Origin: Buchnera aphidicola (Pemphigus populi)
GTDB lineage: Bacteria; Pseudomonadota; Gammaproteobacteria; Enterobacterales; Enterobacteriaceae
DNA length: 64,000 nucleotides
NCBI RefSeq assembly: GCF_964058935.1
Contig: NZ_OZ060372.1
Location: 186,001 to 250,000, forward strand
Reading direction: 5' to 3'
Both the position numbers and the translations under genes were made by a program. The notes below the pieces were generated by a model. That model was not told the origin of the DNA. It saw only the letters and a list, made by a program, of their open reading frames with translations, and searched no databases. Each line of letters starts with the position of its first letter. The first letter of the stretch is position 1. This document shows positions 54,254-64,000 of this stretch, one piece after another.

Positions 54254-54811
54254 ATGTTTGCTAGTATTAAAGAAGACACAGAAAGTAACATGAAAAAATG
54301 TTTACATAATTTTAAAAAAAATCTAATGAAAATTAGAACAAATCGAGCCTCTCCATATTTATTAGATGGAATATCGGTAGAATATTATGGTAAAAAGACA
54401 CCTATTGGTCAGCTTGCCAGTATTATAGTGGAAGATTCTCATACTTTAAAAGTTAACATTTTTGATTCATCTATGATAAAACCCATTGAAAAAGCAATTA
54501 TAAATTCAAATCTCGGTTTTAATCCATGTACTAGAGGATGTTCTATTCGTGTCCCCTTACCATTGCTTACAGAAAATAGAAGGAAAGATTTAATAAAAGT
54601 AATAAAAAACGAAAGTGAATGTAGTCGTATTGGTATTAGGAATATTAGACGAGATGCTAATGAAAAAGTTAAAAATCTTTTTAAAAAAAAAATAATTAGT
54701 GAAGATAAAGAAAAATTTTTGCAAACTGAAATACAAAATCTTACAGATAATTTTGTAAAAAAAATTGATAATCTTTTATTAGAAAAAAGAAGAGATCTAA
54801 TGATATTTTAG
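54254..54811 (+). CDS. frr: ribosome recycling factor
   Basis: Splits post-termination ribosomes with EF-G. 185 aa, the E. coli length. The three-helix bundle pattern KIRTNRASPYLLDGISVEYY, PIEKAIINSNLGFNP and NIRRDANEK is intact. AAGG precedes the ATG. Confidence 0.98.
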   Translation: MFASIKEDTESNMKKCLHNFKKNLMKIRTNRASPYLLDGISVEYYGKKTPIGQLASIIVEDSHTLKVNIFDSSMIKPIEKAIINSNLGFNPCTRGCSIRVPLPLLTENRRKDLIKVIKNESECSRIGIRNIRRDANEKVKNLFKKKIISEDKEKFLQTEIQNLTDNFVKKIDNLLLEKRRDLMIF

Positions 54812-55733
54812 TGCAGATATGATTAATTTTTAAAATTTATTTATGGTATTGCATAGTTATAAATAAAATATTTTTAGTTATTTATTTGAAACTAATGGAA
54901 AATAGTAAAAATTTAGATATATTATTTAGATGATGTTTACGGTATTAAAATATTAAATAATAAAAATTTATTATTTATAAATAATTTAACAATAAAAATA
55001 TGTTACTAATTTAGAAAAATAAAAAATTTACGTATAATATAATTTTTATAAAATAAAGAATTAGTAATTATATTAAATAAAAGAGTAAAATTTTCCATAT
55101 TTATTTCATATATATGCAATAAAATTTTATTTTATAACATACTCTTATTAAGATGGATTGATATTTCATAGAATATTTATTAATTTTTTACTATAAAAAA
55201 TAGAAAATCAGAATATAATTTTTAAAAAAGTATTTTTGATGTTTATCTATTATTAATAGAGATAGGTTGTTATAAGTTTTTACTTATACGGTATTAAGAA
55301 CAATATATTGATATTGACAGTATTCATGGTTGGCAGACGCTTATTTTTTATCTTAATATATGAATATTTTCATAACTTATTATCAAAGTTGATGAAGTTT
55401 TTTATCTTAACTATATTTTTATAGTCTTTATGGTAAATATTTTATTACTAAATTATTTTAAGATATTGTATTTAAAATTAGAGATTAATATTTTTTAAGG
55501 AATAAGAAAAGATAACTATCTTAAATTTTAACATAATATTATTATATTTATTTTTTTAGTATGTACTAAATTTACTTAGAATTTATTTAAAAAATATTAA
55601 ATAGTATAAAAATCTTAAATAAAGAAAGGATTAAATCCTTTTATGTAATAATTAATAGAAAAAATTAGTTAAAAACTGTTATCTAAATTTAAAGTGAATA
55701 ATTACATTTTATGTATTTCATGAATTAATAAAC
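54812..55733. other. 920-base spacer at the site where dxr is expected
   Basis: In E. coli and other Buchnera dxr lies between frr and uppS. I see no frame or conserved Dxr motif (such as GSTGSIG or ANKES) on either strand, only AT-rich noise. Either dxr has decayed past recognition or it was deleted and the spacer is other sequence. Confidence 0.55.
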
Positions 55734-56447
55734 ATGCAGAGTATTATTAAAAAAAATCTTTTACGTCATGTGGCAATTATCATGGATGGAAATAGAAGAT
55801 GGGCTAAAAATAAAGGTAAGTTTTTAACTTTAGGTTATAAAGCTGGTATTAAAGCTATTCATCGTACCATAAATTTTGCAATCTTGAATAAGATTGAGAT
55901 GCTTACTTTATATGCTTTTAGTCGTGAAAATTGGTATCGTCCTATATCAGAAATAAAATTATTAATGAAATTTTTTCTGAAAATATTAGATAATGATATT
56001 AATAATTTTAATAAAAATAATATTCGTTTAAAGTTTATTGGAGATACTACATCTTTTAACTCTATTTTACAAAAAAAAATTAAATTAGCAGAAAAATCAA
56101 CTATGTATAATGATGGATTAATATTAAATATTGCTGCCAATTATGGAGGTCGATGGGATATTATTGAAGGAATAAAAAAAATTATAAAAAAAGTGGAGCT
56201 AAAGTTTTTACATATCGATGAAATTCAGGAAAGTACTCTAGAAAATCTATTAAATACTAAAGATTTAATTCCTGTAGATTTAGTTATTAGAACTGGAGGA
56301 GAGTATCGTATTAGTAATTTTTTAATTTGGCAAATAGCTTACTCAGAATTATATTTTACTGATGTTCTTTGGCCTGATTTTAATGATTTTACTTTTAAAT
56401 CTGCAATAGAATCTTTTGCAAAAAGAAAACGTAGATTTGGTTCTTAG
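55734..56447 (+). CDS. uppS: undecaprenyl diphosphate synthase
   Basis: Cis-prenyltransferase adding eight isoprenes to farnesyl diphosphate to make the C55 carrier. 237 aa (E. coli 253). The pyrophosphate-binding motif is MDGNRRWAK, with Arg21 where E. coli has Gly. TLYAFSRENW, NIAANYGGRWDI and RTGGEYRISNFLIWQIAYSE are conserved. It is odd to retain it where the wall genes and dxr are missing. Motifs suggest activity. cdsA and rseP, which follow in E. coli, are gone. Confidence 0.96.
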   Translation: MQSIIKKNLLRHVAIIMDGNRRWAKNKGKFLTLGYKAGIKAIHRTINFAILNKIEMLTLYAFSRENWYRPISEIKLLMKFFLKILDNDINNFNKNNIRLKFIGDTTSFNSILQKKIKLAEKSTMYNDGLILNIAANYGGRWDIIEGIKKIIKKVELKFLHIDEIQESTLENLLNTKDLIPVDLVIRTGGEYRISNFLIWQIAYSELYFTDVLWPDFNDFTFKSAIESFAKRKRRFGS

Positions 56448-56611
56448 ATGAATAATAATATGTTTTATTTGTGGTATCTATGTATAATATAAAATTATTA
56501 AAAAGTATGTCTCACAGTTTTTTAAAATAGTAATATTTATTAATATAATTTTATGTATTGTATTAATAAATAAAACTCTCAGTCATCAAATAGATTTAAT
56601 AACGTTAAAAA

Positions 56612-59017
56612 ATGATAATGTTTATAAGAAAATTACTAATTCTATTTTTTTTATTTTTCAGTATTAATGGATATGCCAAAAATAAGTGGTATATAAAAAA
56701 TATCACTTTTTGTGGGTTACACAGAGTATCTAGAGATACTATTACTCATTATATAAAACAGTATAATTCTGATACAATTAGTTTAGAAAATGTACATAAA
56801 GTAATTTATAATCTATTAGAGACAGGGAAATTTAAAGATATTAAAGTAATAAAATTTAAAAATAATTTAATATTTAAAATTAAAGAACAGTCTAATATTT
56901 ATAATATTAATTTTTCTGATCATATTTCTATTTCTGATAATATTAGAAAGAGATTATTAAATAACTGCAATATAAAAATAGGGAATAGGTTAAATCCAAA
57001 CTATTTAAATCAATTTCTAAAGATATTAAAAAAATATTATATAAGTATAGGAAAATATAATATTGATATTAAACTAATTTTTTTAGTTAATAAAAATAAA
57101 ATAGCTTATTTTAAAATATTAATTTTTGAAAAAAAATATGCTGTGATAGATAAAATAAATATATTTGGTAATCATATTATTTCTTCAAAAAAAATTTTCT
57201 CCTTATTTCAATCGTATCATTTATCTAATTTTTGGTTATTCAGAGAGAATAATAGGTATTGTATAAAAAAATTTAGTTCAGATTTAAAAAATCTAAAAAA
57301 TTTTTACTTACAGGAAGGTTATATCTATTTTAACTTTAATAAAGTTCATGTTGTATCGTCTATAGACAAAAAAAGCGTTATTATTAATATTTATTTGACA
57401 GAAGGAGTGAAATGTTTTTTATCTAAGATTTTTGTTCATGGGAATACTTTGTTATATTTTAGGAAAATCAATACGATTATTCATAGTAAAATAAAACAAA
57501 GTTGTGATTTTAATCAAATTATTAAATTAAAAGAAATAATAAAAAATATATTTCTCTCTGATGGTTATCCATACGTAAATATTTTATCTTATTTTAAAAT
57601 AAATAATTCTAATAATAATTTAGATTTTTACTTTCACATATTTCTCAATCAACGTTATTTACTTAATAAAATATATTTTGTAGGAAACAAATTCGCTACA
57701 AATACATTCTTGCGCAGTAAAATTAAACATCAAGAAGATACTTGGTTTAATATTTTTTTATTAATGGAAGGAAGAAAAAAACTTTTAGAAACTGGATTCT
57801 TTAAAGATATTAAATTAAAATTATATAATGTTAAAAATAAATTTAAGAAAATTGATGTAATTTATGCCATACAAGAAAATAATACTGGTAATTTTAATTT
57901 TGGTTTTGGTTATGGAATGGATAGTGGTATCAATTTAAATATAAACTTCATTAAAAATCATTTGTTAAACATAGGATCTAAAGTTCATATTAGTATTCTT
58001 AAAGATATCAATCAAACATCTTTTGAATCAGTATTTAAATGTCCTTTTTTTAATATCTTCAAATATAACCTAAAAGGTAAATTATTTTATAATTATTTAA
58101 AATTTCATGAAGTTGAAAATATGTTTTATCAGAATAAACGTTACGGTATAGAAACTTTTTTAGGATTTTTAATTAATAAAAAAAATGAATTTAATATAGG
58201 AATTAATTATGTACATAATAATATTTCTAATATAAAGTCGCAATTCTCTATATGGCGTTATTTTAAATCTTTACAATCAGACTATAAAAAATATCATACT
58301 GACGATATATTTATAAGTTTTTTCTGGATTTTTAAAAATTTAAATCATAAAAATTTTTATTTTTTGGGAAATCAAACAATATTTAGTGGAAAAATAACAA
58401 CTTTAGGTTCTGACAGCAACTTTAATAAAATAGAATTAGAATCAAGGGAATATTTTAAATTTAATAGTAATAAAAATTTAATATTTTTTATTCGTACTTA
58501 TTTTGGATTTGGTAATAGTGAGATATTTAATAAGGTATTACCTTTTTATGAGAATTATTATTCTGGAGGAATAGGTTCGGTACGTGGTTTTAAATATAAT
58601 AGTATAGGTCCAAAAGATATTTTTTATAATAATAAAAAAGATTTTTGTATGGGTCAGCAATATTATAAATTTTGTCAATCTGATATGACTACAGGTGGTA
58701 ATGCAATAATTGTTACCAATTTAGAATTAATGAAAACATTATTATTAAATAATAATACAAGTTTTAATATAATTACAGCATCTATTTTTTTAGATTCTAC
58801 TGCTGTTTGGAATACTCATTGGATTAACTCTTTGGATACTGAAATATCTAATTTTTTTGATTATAGCAATCCTTGTGCTATTCGTATATCGACTGGTATT
58901 GCGTTGCAGTGGATTTCTCCATTAGGTCCTTTAAATTTTTCATTCGCTTATCCTATAAAATATTATCACGGAGATAAAATAGAACCATTTCAATTTAATG
59001 TAGGTAAAATTTGGTAA
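56612..59017 (+). CDS. bamA: outer-membrane protein assembly factor BamA
   Basis: Inserts beta-barrel proteins into the outer membrane. 801 aa (E. coli 810). A signal peptide with a hydrophobic core is in the first 22 residues, ending GYAKN. Five POTRA repeats follow (about 25-420), very Lys/Asn/Ile-rich. The C-terminal 16-strand barrel has the lid motif GGIGSVRGFKYNSIGP and a C-terminal LNFSFAYPI ... FQFNVGKIW ending in aromatic Trp. Length is preserved although composition has drifted. skp and lpxD, which follow in E. coli, are missing. Confidence 0.95.
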   Translation: MIMFIRKLLILFFLFFSINGYAKNKWYIKNITFCGLHRVSRDTITHYIKQYNSDTISLENVHKVIYNLLETGKFKDIKVIKFKNNLIFKIKEQSNIYNINFSDHISISDNIRKRLLNNCNIKIGNRLNPNYLNQFLKILKKYYISIGKYNIDIKLIFLVNKNKIAYFKILIFEKKYAVIDKINIFGNHIISSKKIFSLFQSYHLSNFWLFRENNRYCIKKFSSDLKNLKNFYLQEGYIYFNFNKVHVVSSIDKKSVIINIYLTEGVKCFLSKIFVHGNTLLYFRKINTIIHSKIKQSCDFNQIIKLKEIIKNIFLSDGYPYVNILSYFKINNSNNNLDFYFHIFLNQRYLLNKIYFVGNKFATNTFLRSKIKHQEDTWFNIFLLMEGRKKLLETGFFKDIKLKLYNVKNKFKKIDVIYAIQENNTGNFNFGFGYGMDSGINLNINFIKNHLLNIGSKVHISILKDINQTSFESVFKCPFFNIFKYNLKGKLFYNYLKFHEVENMFYQNKRYGIETFLGFLINKKNEFNIGINYVHNNISNIKSQFSIWRYFKSLQSDYKKYHTDDIFISFFWIFKNLNHKNFYFLGNQTIFSGKITTLGSDSNFNKIELESREYFKFNSNKNLIFFIRTYFGFGNSEIFNKVLPFYENYYSGGIGSVRGFKYNSIGPKDIFYNNKKDFCMGQQYYKFCQSDMTTGGNAIIVTNLELMKTLLLNNNTSFNIITASIFLDSTAVWNTHWINSLDTEISNFFDYSNPCAIRISTGIALQWISPLGPLNFSFAYPIKYYHGDKIEPFQFNVGKIW

Positions 59018-59130
59018 TAAATACTTACAGTTTGAAACTGATAATTAAATAATTATTAATATTTTTTGTAATCAGTATCAAAATATGTATTTACAATATT
59101 TATTTTCTATTCATTTTTACCGGTATTAAT

Positions 59131-59580
59131 ATGAAAAAAATAAATTTTACAGACATAGAAAATATTTTTAATTTATTACCTCATAGATACCCATTTTTTC
59201 TTATTGATCGTGTATTAAAAATAAAAAAAAGTGAATTTATTTATGTGGTTAAAAATGTTTCGTTCAATGAACCCTTTTTCCAAGGACATTTTCCTGGAAA
59301 GCCTATTTTTCCAGGTGTATTAATTTTAGAATCTATGATACAAGCTTCAGGATTATTAGGTTTAAAAAGTTTTTCTAATTTACCATTGAACTCGATATAT
59401 TATTTAGTTGCTATTGATCGAGTTCGTTTTAAAAAAATTGTCATACCTGGAGATCAAATTTTTATTGAAGTTTTTATTGAAAAGAGTAAAAGCGTTTTGA
59501 CTCGTTTTAAAAGTTTAGCTAAGGTAGATGATAAGATTGTTTGTACAGCTATAATTACATGCATGCTTAAAAAATATTAA
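59131..59580 (+). CDS. fabZ: 3-hydroxyacyl-ACP dehydratase FabZ
   Basis: Dehydrates 3-hydroxyacyl-ACP in fatty-acid elongation. 149 aa (E. coli 151). Hot-dog fold with LLPHRYPFFLIDRV and catalytic His53/Glu67 in FFQGHFPGKPIFPGVLILE. It lies 113 bases after bamA; the flanking lpxD, lpxA and lpxB of E. coli are absent. Confidence 0.97.
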   Translation: MKKINFTDIENIFNLLPHRYPFFLIDRVLKIKKSEFIYVVKNVSFNEPFFQGHFPGKPIFPGVLILESMIQASGLLGLKSFSNLPLNSIYYLVAIDRVRFKKIVIPGDQIFIEVFIEKSKSVLTRFKSLAKVDDKIVCTAIITCMLKKY

Positions 59581-59704
59581 AATTATACTATTTTTTATGT
59601 ATAAAACTTTTAATGTTTAATGATTTTAAAATTTATTTTTTATAAATTTAAATATAGTTTTTATTAAAAAATAAATTGATTTAATAGGAATATAATTTTT
59701 TTAA

Positions 59705-60290
59705 AATGGACAAATTTTATTTTTTTATGAAATTAATAGCTAGTATAGATGAAATTGAATGTGGATCGTTGGTAGTAATGTAGTCATTATATCTGTGATA
59801 TTAAGTTCATCTTTTATAATTTATGACTTAAAAATTATAAAAAGTATCTAATAAAGATAGATTTATTTTATTGAATGAAACAAAAGATAAAGTGTAAGTA
59901 TAGAACATAAGATGAAATAATTCAATAGCAGTAGATTTTTTAAATATTTTAAATGCATCCATTTTTTCAATACAAAGAGCTATAAATAATTTAAAATTTA
60001 AGTCGTATATTGTTATCATAGATGATAAATATTTTATTAATACTGCTATTCCTTCTACGTTTATAGTATATAGTGATACTTCATTCTCTGAAATTAGTGC
60101 GAATTTTATTGTAGCTCAAGTGATTGATGAGCTAAAAATATTGGAATTAGATTATTTATTTCCTTAATATAGATTTTCGGAACATAAAATTTATCCAATT
60201 GAAAATATCTCTCAATATTAATAAAATATGGTTCCATATTTCAACGTTATCATACGTTTTCACCTATTAGAAATATTAGCAATATTATTA
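59705..60290 (+). pseudogene. rnhB: decayed rnhB (ribonuclease HII)
   Basis: Fragments follow E. coli RNase HII in order but in different frames: KLIASIDEIECGSLV (LVAGVDEVGRGPLVG), an open piece ILNASIFSIQRAINN, KFKSYIVIIDDKYF, then DTSFSEISANFIVAQV and LDYLFP (TATG stop), HKIYPIEN, and FQRYHTFSPIR (HHRRSFGPVKR). Stops and frameshifts break it at several points. Several active-site acids are replaced (the first motif keeps DE but loses VGRG). It precedes dnaE as in E. coli. Non-functional. Limits approximate. Confidence 0.87.
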
Positions 60291-60339
60291 AATAGAAAAT
60301 TAATTTCTATTAATATTTTTATTACAAGGAAATCTTTAT

Positions 60340-63300
60340 ATGAGTAGTGCACGGTTTATTCATCTTCGTGTTCATAGTGATTATTCTTTAATAAATGGAT
60401 TGGTTAAACCAGAATTGTTGGTTCAGAAGGCAGTAAATTTAAAAATGCCTGCTTTAGCATTAACAGATTTTAGCAATTTTTACGGTGTCATTAAATTTTA
60501 TAAATGTGCTCATGAAAAAGGTATTAAACCTATTATAGGCGCAGATTTTAAAATAATTTCTGAATTTTTAAATGGAGAATGTGCACAAATTACTGCTTTG
60601 GCAATGAATAATATTGGATATAAAAATCTTATATTATTAATATCTCGTGGATACCAATGTGGATATAATAATAGTGTTGGAATAACGATAAGGCCATCAT
60701 GGTTGTTAGAGTATAAGAAAGGATTAATTTTATTATCTGGAGGTTGTGATGGTGAGGTAGGTAAATTGATATTGAGAGATAATGTTAAATTAGCAGATCA
60801 GTGTTTGAATTTTTATAAAAAAAATTTTTTAGATTTTTACTATTTAGAAATCATGCGTACAGGACGTGTAAATGAAGAGAAATATTTGGATGTTGCTGTC
60901 ACGTTAGCTATAGAAAATAATCTTCCTTTAGTGGCTACTAATGAAGTGTATTTTATAAATAAAGAAGATTATGAAGCGCATAAAATTCGTGTAGCAATTA
61001 ATAATTCTTATCGATTAGATGATGTTAAATTTATTCATAATTATAGTTGTCAGCAATTTATGCGTGATGAAAAAACCATGTGTGAATTATTTTCCGATAT
61101 TCCAGAATCTCTAATTAACAGTGTTGAAATAGCAAAACGGTGTAATGTTATATTAGATTTAGGTAAATCTTTTTTGCCTAACTTTCCCACTGGAAATATC
61201 ACTGCTAAAAGATTTTTAATTATAAAAGCTAAACAAGGTATGGAAGAACGCTTAAATATATCTTATCCAGAAGAAAATGTTCGTAATAAAATAAGAAAAA
61301 ACTATGATATTCGTTTAGAGGCTGAATTATCGGTAATAAATAACATGGGATTTCCTAGTTATTTCTTAATTGTTATGGAATTTATACAATGGTCAAAAGA
61401 CAATAATATACCGGTGGGTCCAGGAAGAGGATCTGGTGCAGGATCACTAGTAGCTTATGCTTTAAAAATAACAGAAATTGATCCTTTATTTTTTGATTTA
61501 TTATTTGAAAGATTTTTAAATCCTGATCGTATTTCTTTACCTGATTTTGATATCGATTTTTGTATGCAAAAAAGAGACCAAGTTATTGAACATGTAGTAG
61601 AAAAATATGGCGTTGCTTCGGTTTCGCAGATTATCACTTTTGGTACTTTAACCGCAAAAGCAGTTGTTAGAGATGTTGGTCGGGTATTGGGTTATCCATA
61701 TGGTTTTGTAAATCGTATTTCTAAACTGATTCCATTAAATATAGGTATGACATTAAATTTAGCTTTATCTAGTCAAATAGAATTACTAGAATTATATAAA
61801 TCTGATACAGATGTAAAAAAAATAATTGATATTTCTAAAAAATTAGAAGGAGTGACTAGGAACGTTAGTAAACACGCTGGAGGAGTGGTAATTGCTTCTA
61901 CTAAAATTACTGATTTTTCACCATTATATTGTGATGAATATGGTAAGAATCCTGTTACGCAATTTGATAAAAATGATGTAGAATATGTAGGTTTAGTAAA
62001 ATTTGATTTTCTTGGTTTACGTACTTTAACTGTTATTAATTTAGCATTAAAGATGATTAATAAAAATAGAGTAAAAAAAAATAAAAAAAAAATTGATATT
62101 TCTTTAATTGCATTAAATGATATTAAAACATTTGAAATGTTACGAAAAGCAGAAACAACTGGTGTATTTCAATTAGAATCTTTAGGTATGAAAGATTTAA
62201 TTAAAAGATTACAACCAGATTCTTTTGAAGATATGATTGCTTTAGTTGCTTTATTTCGACCAGGTCCTTTGCAATCTGGAATGGTAGATAACTTTATTAA
62301 TAGGAAACATGGAAAAGAAAGTATTTATTATCCAGATAGAAGATGGGAACATATATCATTAAAACCGGTATTAGAATCTACTTATGGAATAATTTTATAT
62401 CAAGAACAAGTAATGGAAATTGCACGGGTATTAGCTTCATATACTTTAGGAGGTGCTGATATATTACGTCGAGCTATGGGGAAAAAAGATCCTGTAGAAA
62501 TGTGTAAACAACGTCGTATTTTTCAAGAAGGAGCTAAAAAAAATGGAATAGATGAAGAATTGTCTGTAAAAATTTTTAATTTAGTAGAAAAATTTGCGGG
62601 GTATGGTTTTAATAAGTCTCATTCTGTGGCATATGCTTTGATATCATATCAAACTTTGTGGTTAAAAGCCAATTATTCTGCTGAATTTATGGCTGCAATA
62701 ATGAGTACAGATATGGATAATATAGCAAAAATGGTTATTTTAATTGATGAATGTAAAAGAATGAGATTAACGATATTACCTCCAAGTATTAATTATAGTA
62801 AATATTATTTTTATGTTAATGAAAAAAATGAAATTGTTTACGGACTTGGAGCAATTAAAGGAATTGGTGAAAATTCAATACTAGATATTATTAAAAATAG
62901 AGAAAAATTTGGTATTTTTAAGGATTTATTAGATTTTTGTGTACGTACAGATTCTAAAAAAGTTACTCGTCGTGTAATAGAAAAATTGATTCTTTCTGGT
63001 TCCTGTGATTGTTTTAAATTGAATCGAGGAATATTAATGAATATTTTAAATGATAATATAAAAGCGGCTAATCAATATTTAATTGCTCGGTTGACACAAC
63101 AACAAGATTTGTTTGGATTTATATTAAGTGATTTAAAAGAATTAAAGCATATTAATGATTCTAAAATAAAAATTTGGTCTAAGAACGTTGAGTTAAATCA
63201 TGAGTATGAAACATTGGGAATGTATCTTACAGGACATCCTATAAATCAATATTTAGATGAAATTAAATATTATATGAATGGTAAGATGTTAAAGGATATA

Positions 63301-63837
63301 TGTTCTACAGTATCTATTAATAAAAATATCATGGTTATTGGTATGATTACTAAGTTTAGTATTAAATATACAAAAAATAAAAATCGTATGGCATTTTTTT
63401 TATTAGATGATAGTTCAAAAAAATTAGAGGTAGTAGTATTTAACGATATTTTAGAAAAATATGAAGATTTACTAGAAAATAATCGTATTATCATGATTTC
63501 TGGATATATTAAAATTGATACATTCAGTAATAATTATAAGTTCATTGCTCGTATTTTTTTAGATTTATGTCATTATAGAAATAGAAATGTTTCTAAGGTA
63601 TTTATTTTATTAAAGAAAAAACAAAATAATCCTGTTTTTTTAAAATTGTTAAAAAAAGTTTTAGAATTAAATAATAGAGGAACGATTCCTATTTATTTTT
63701 TTTATGAGAATTATGACATAAAATTTAATTTTCCTTATTATTTTAATAAATTTTTTTTATTAAGTAATGATTTTTTAGATGAATTAAGATTATTAGTAGG
63801 ACCGAATCAAGTAAAATTAGTATTTTTAAGAAATTAA
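60340..63837 (+). CDS. dnaE: DNA polymerase III alpha subunit
   Basis: Replicative polymerase. 1165 aa (E. coli 1160). Order: PHP domain (RVHSDYSLINGLVKPELL), palm with the catalytic aspartates in LPDFDIDFCMQKR near residue 403 and the third in the FEDMIALVALFRPGPLQSGM region, thumb and fingers (GGADILRRAMGKKDP, GYGFNKSHSVAYAL), a helix-hairpin-helix, the OB fold (VIGMITKFSIKYTKNKNRM) and tail. Poly(A) tracts of 9 and 10 near 62073-62092 keep the frame. AAGGAAA precedes the ATG. Confidence 0.98.
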   Translation: MSSARFIHLRVHSDYSLINGLVKPELLVQKAVNLKMPALALTDFSNFYGVIKFYKCAHEKGIKPIIGADFKIISEFLNGECAQITALAMNNIGYKNLILLISRGYQCGYNNSVGITIRPSWLLEYKKGLILLSGGCDGEVGKLILRDNVKLADQCLNFYKKNFLDFYYLEIMRTGRVNEEKYLDVAVTLAIENNLPLVATNEVYFINKEDYEAHKIRVAINNSYRLDDVKFIHNYSCQQFMRDEKTMCELFSDIPESLINSVEIAKRCNVILDLGKSFLPNFPTGNITAKRFLIIKAKQGMEERLNISYPEENVRNKIRKNYDIRLEAELSVINNMGFPSYFLIVMEFIQWSKDNNIPVGPGRGSGAGSLVAYALKITEIDPLFFDLLFERFLNPDRISLPDFDIDFCMQKRDQVIEHVVEKYGVASVSQIITFGTLTAKAVVRDVGRVLGYPYGFVNRISKLIPLNIGMTLNLALSSQIELLELYKSDTDVKKIIDISKKLEGVTRNVSKHAGGVVIASTKITDFSPLYCDEYGKNPVTQFDKNDVEYVGLVKFDFLGLRTLTVINLALKMINKNRVKKNKKKIDISLIALNDIKTFEMLRKAETTGVFQLESLGMKDLIKRLQPDSFEDMIALVALFRPGPLQSGMVDNFINRKHGKESIYYPDRRWEHISLKPVLESTYGIILYQEQVMEIARVLASYTLGGADILRRAMGKKDPVEMCKQRRIFQEGAKKNGIDEELSVKIFNLVEKFAGYGFNKSHSVAYALISYQTLWLKANYSAEFMAAIMSTDMDNIAKMVILIDECKRMRLTILPPSINYSKYYFYVNEKNEIVYGLGAIKGIGENSILDIIKNREKFGIFKDLLDFCVRTDSKKVTRRVIEKLILSGSCDCFKLNRGILMNILNDNIKAANQYLIARLTQQQDLFGFILSDLKELKHINDSKIKIWSKNVELNHEYETLGMYLTGHPINQYLDEIKYYMNGKMLKDICSTVSINKNIMVIGMITKFSIKYTKNKNRMAFFLLDDSSKKLEVVVFNDILEKYEDLLENNRIIMISGYIKIDTFSNNYKFIARIFLDLCHYRNRNVSKVFILLKKKQNNPVFLKLLKKVLELNNRGTIPIYFFYENYDIKFNFPYYFNKFFLLSNDFLDELRLLVGPNQVKLVFLRN

Positions 63838-63864
63838 TTAGTTATGAAATATTTTTTAAAAAGT

Positions 63865-64000
63865 TTAACTAGTATTTTTTATTTCATCTATAATAAAATT
63901 AGCAATGTTTTCTATTTTTATTAATTTTTTCTTATTATCACATCTTGATTTATATTCAATATGATTATCATGAATGTGACGATTACTTACTATAATAGAA
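63865..64000 (-). CDS. proS: prolyl-tRNA synthetase, C-terminal end only
   Basis: Charges tRNA-Pro. Only the last 44 residues are in the window. They read IIVSNRHIHDNHIEYKSRC ... IENIANFIIDEIKNTS, matching the E. coli end [20 protein letters not shown] ... GDIVDYLVKQIKG. Convergent with dnaE; proS follows dnaE in Buchnera. The upstream part lies outside. Confidence 0.82.
   Translation of the reverse strand, partial: SIIVSNRHIHDNHIEYKSRCDNKKKLIKIENIANFIIDEIKNTS

Noticed and set aside
62073..62092. A9 and A10 runs in dnaE as frameshifts
   Set aside because: The reading frame and alignment to E. coli DnaE continue without break across both runs.

Overview
The window is a piece of a very AT-rich, strongly reduced gammaproteobacterial chromosome. 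Almost every intact gene has a clear Enterobacterales counterpart. The gene order (ychA–ackA–pta–yfaE/nrdBA–gyrA–DUF2076–tsaA–ung–grpE–nadK–ssrA–grxD–rnt–sodA–pth–ychF–thrCBA–hpt–dksA–truA–secA–guaC–aceEF–lpdA–mtn–erpA–rsmH–ilvHI–degP–dapD–map–rpsB–tsf–pyrH–frr–uppS–bamA–fabZ–dnaE–proS) is the order I know from Buchnera aphidicola, the primary endosymbiont of aphids. I therefore read it as a Buchnera or very close relative. There are no insertion sequences, prophage, CRISPR arrays, tRNA genes or signs of recent transfer.

Layout. 1-5.1 kb: 3' part of sirB1/ychA, a 1.1-kb decayed spacer, then ackA–pta. 5.1-11.6 kb: leftward ribonucleotide reductase operon (nrdA-nrdB-yfaE) and gyrA. 12-20.8 kb: DUF2076 protein, peroxiredoxin, uracil-DNA glycosylase, grpE with a heat-shock type promoter, NAD kinase, tmRNA, grxD, RNase T, Mn-SOD, peptidyl-tRNA hydrolase and ychF. 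20.9-25.7 kb: leftward thrABC operon preceded by an attenuator-like leader. 26-40 kb: hpt, dksA, truA, secA, guaC, the pyruvate dehydrogenase genes and MTA/SAH nucleosidase. 40-48 kb: erpA, a 2.6-kb gene desert where relatives carry the division and peptidoglycan (dcw) cluster, rsmH, ilvIH and an apbE pseudogene. 48-64 kb: degP, dapD, map, rpsB-tsf-pyrH-frr, uppS, bamA-fabZ, an rnhB pseudogene, dnaE and the end of proS.

Gene roles. The retained set fits a nutritional symbiont: threonine (thrABC), branched-chain amino acids (ilvIH) and lysine (dapD) biosynthesis for the host, with acetyl-CoA supply (aceEF-lpdA, ackA-pta), DNA replication, translation, protein quality control and oxidative-stress defence. 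Envelope functions are largely gone: no dcw genes, no lpxD/lpxA/lpxB, no skp, no cdsA/rseP at their usual sites, yet bamA, fabZ and uppS remain.

The most notable observations are three conserved genes (erpA, rsmH, ung) whose frame is broken only at poly(A) tracts of 10-12 bases, which suggests correction by transcriptional slippage. Others are two still-legible pseudogenes (apbE, rnhB), several long inverted repeats between genes, and a two-hairpin leader with a small ORF in front of thrA. I found no convincing new biological system. The interest lies in the stages of decay and the RNA-level features.
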